Origin: Propionibacteriaceae bacterium
Lineage (GTDB): Bacteria; Actinomycetota; Actinomycetes; Propionibacteriales; Propionibacteriaceae
Reading direction: 5' to 3'
Length of the DNA: 15,119 bases
Assembly: GCA_030528545.1 (NCBI GenBank)
Contig: JAUMYR010000062.1
Location: 1 to 15,119, forward strand
Every line of letters begins with the position of its first letter. Position 1 is the stretch's first letter. Shown piece by piece: positions 14,281 through 15,119 of this stretch. The notes under the pieces were generated by a model, which did no database searches, was not told the DNA's origin, and saw nothing but the letters and a program-made list of their open reading frames with translations. The translations under genes and the position numbers were made by a program.

Positions 14281-15119
14281 TCAGGAATCCCAGCCGCCTG
14301 GGATGTCCTCGACGATGCTCCAGCGCGGATCGAGCTGGTAGGCGCGTCCCTGGTCGATGTGGCGGGCGTGGAAGCGGGGTGCCCAGACCTGGTGGTGGTT
14401 GTCGCCGTGGAGGGCTGTGCTCAGGTAGGCACCCCAGTAGGAGAAGGTCGAATTGGTGACGATGAGGCGCCGGGCGCCGATCAGCGTCGCGAAATGGCCG
14501 ATCGGGTCGGCTCCGGTGACGTAGCTCACCTCTCCGAAGCGGGAGAGCCAGGAGAGCCGGGCCTGGCACCAGGCGATGTCATCGCTGACGATAGTGAGCC
14601 GGTCGGTCCCGCCCTGCTGGGCCGCACCGGCGAGCGCCGTCTCCAGGTAGGCGATCTGGTCGAAACTGTACTTGCCACGGAACCGGTAGTCGTTGAAGTA
14701 GTCGCCGCGACGGATGTTGAGGACCAGCGTGGACGAGTCGCTGACCTGGGCGGGGACGGCCGAGGCCAGCGGTTCGGTGGCCAGGAGCGCTTGGGCGAAG
14801 ACCCGCAGCTCCTCCTCGGTGAAGTCCGACCCGAAGCGCTGGTTACTCGTGTGCACCCGGCGGTCGCGGAAACGGATCTGTCCCGTCTCGACCATGAGAT
14901 CGCCGCAGATGCCACGGAACCGTTCGGCCCAGGGGCGGAGGTATCCGGTGTAGCGCACCACGGCGTCCTCGCCCGCGCGCTGCCGGGAGAAGGCCCACAG
15001 CCACAGGTACAAGATGTTGCCGAGGCCCATCTTGAACTCCTCGGTCCACAACACCGTGCGGGGGCCCCGCCGGATGGGTGCGAGCAGTCCGCTCTTCAGA
15101 TCGGCAAACCTGGCGCTGA
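14281..15119 (-). CDS. GT11-like (alpha-1,2-fucosyltransferase family) glycosyltransferase, 5' end outside window
   Basis: A GT-B enzyme of the alpha-1,2-fucosyltransferase (GT11) family, which uses GDP-L-fucose in characterised members. Visible motifs, in order, are KMGLGNILYLWLWAF (about 14989-15033), matching the GLGN donor loop at the family's N-terminus; LNIRRGDYFNDYR (about 14687-14725), the HxRRxDY-like loop; IVSDDIAWC (about 14572-14598); and TNSTFSYWGAYLS (about 14419-14458). The frame stays open to the window edge, with about 21 more codons before a GTG at 15054 that has no ribosome-binding site. I therefore take the gene as cut at its 5' end, probably by only a short stretch. The link to GDP-6-deoxyhexose made by the gmd pair is attractive but unproven. 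It is transcribed toward the frameshifted glycosyltransferase, with 69 nt between. Confidence 0.85.
   Translation of the reverse strand, partial: SARFADLKSGLLAPIRRGPRTVLWTEEFKMGLGNILYLWLWAFSRQRAGEDAVVRYTGYLRPWAERFRGICGDLMVETGQIRFRDRRVHTSNQRFGSDFTEEELRVFAQALLATEPLASAVPAQVSDSSTLVLNIRRGDYFNDYRFRGKYSFDQIAYLETALAGAAQQGGTDRLTIVSDDIAWCQARLSWLSRFGEVSYVTGADPIGHFATLIGARRLIVTNSTFSYWGAYLSTALHGDNHHQVWAPRFHARHIDQGRAYQLDPRWSIVEDIPGGWDS

Noticed and set aside
13226..14569. 447-codon open frame on the minus strand opposite the frameshifted glycosyltransferase
   Set aside because: It runs across the convergent gap and into the GT11-like gene, has P/R/H-rich composition and no motif, and is antisense to well-supported coding sequence.

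Overview
The window is GC-rich (roughly two thirds G+C) with dense, same-strand, overlapping genes and frequent GTG/TTG starts. This fits an actinobacterium; I cannot place it lower than that. Thirteen protein genes are visible and all concern cell-surface polysaccharide or glycan synthesis. I see no tRNA, rRNA, CRISPR array, insertion sequence or phage gene.

Layout: at the left edge a plus-strand Wzz/BY-kinase fusion (5' end outside the window) runs to 1520 and overlaps, tail to tail, a long minus-strand gene series. That series is transcribed from 13040 down to 1474: a family 2 glycosyltransferase, a CgeB-like glycosyltransferase, an unassigned protein with HP and ST motifs, a CMP-sugar synthetase (NeuA type), a very large CBS-NeuB-SAF-TIM-barrel fusion, a family 4 glycosyltransferase, a polyprenyl-phosphate sugar-1-phosphate transferase (the initiating enzyme), GDP-mannose 4,6-dehydratase, a second Gmd-like dehydratase/reductase, and a second family 4 glycosyltransferase. 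Gaps are mostly below 70 nt or are overlaps. The one larger gap is 159 nt, at 12015-12173. To the right, a divergent plus-strand family 2 glycosyltransferase carries an apparent one-base deletion. It converges on a minus-strand GT11-type (fucosyltransferase-like) gene whose 5' end leaves the window.

How the genes fit together: the WbaP/WcaJ-type transferase would load the first sugar on the lipid carrier. The glycosyltransferases would extend it with sugars that include a GDP-6-deoxy-mannose-derived residue (gmd pair) and probably a CMP-activated nonulosonic-acid-like sugar (NeuB/NeuA pair). The Wzz/BY-kinase would control chain length or export. A flippase, a polymerase, and the enzymes that make the NeuB substrate are not in this window, so the locus must continue or borrow from elsewhere.

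The points most worth following up are the three-part NeuB fusion, the unassigned HP-motif protein next to neuA (candidate nonulosonate transferase), the divergent second Gmd-like enzyme, and the frameshifted glycosyltransferase at 13205-14211.
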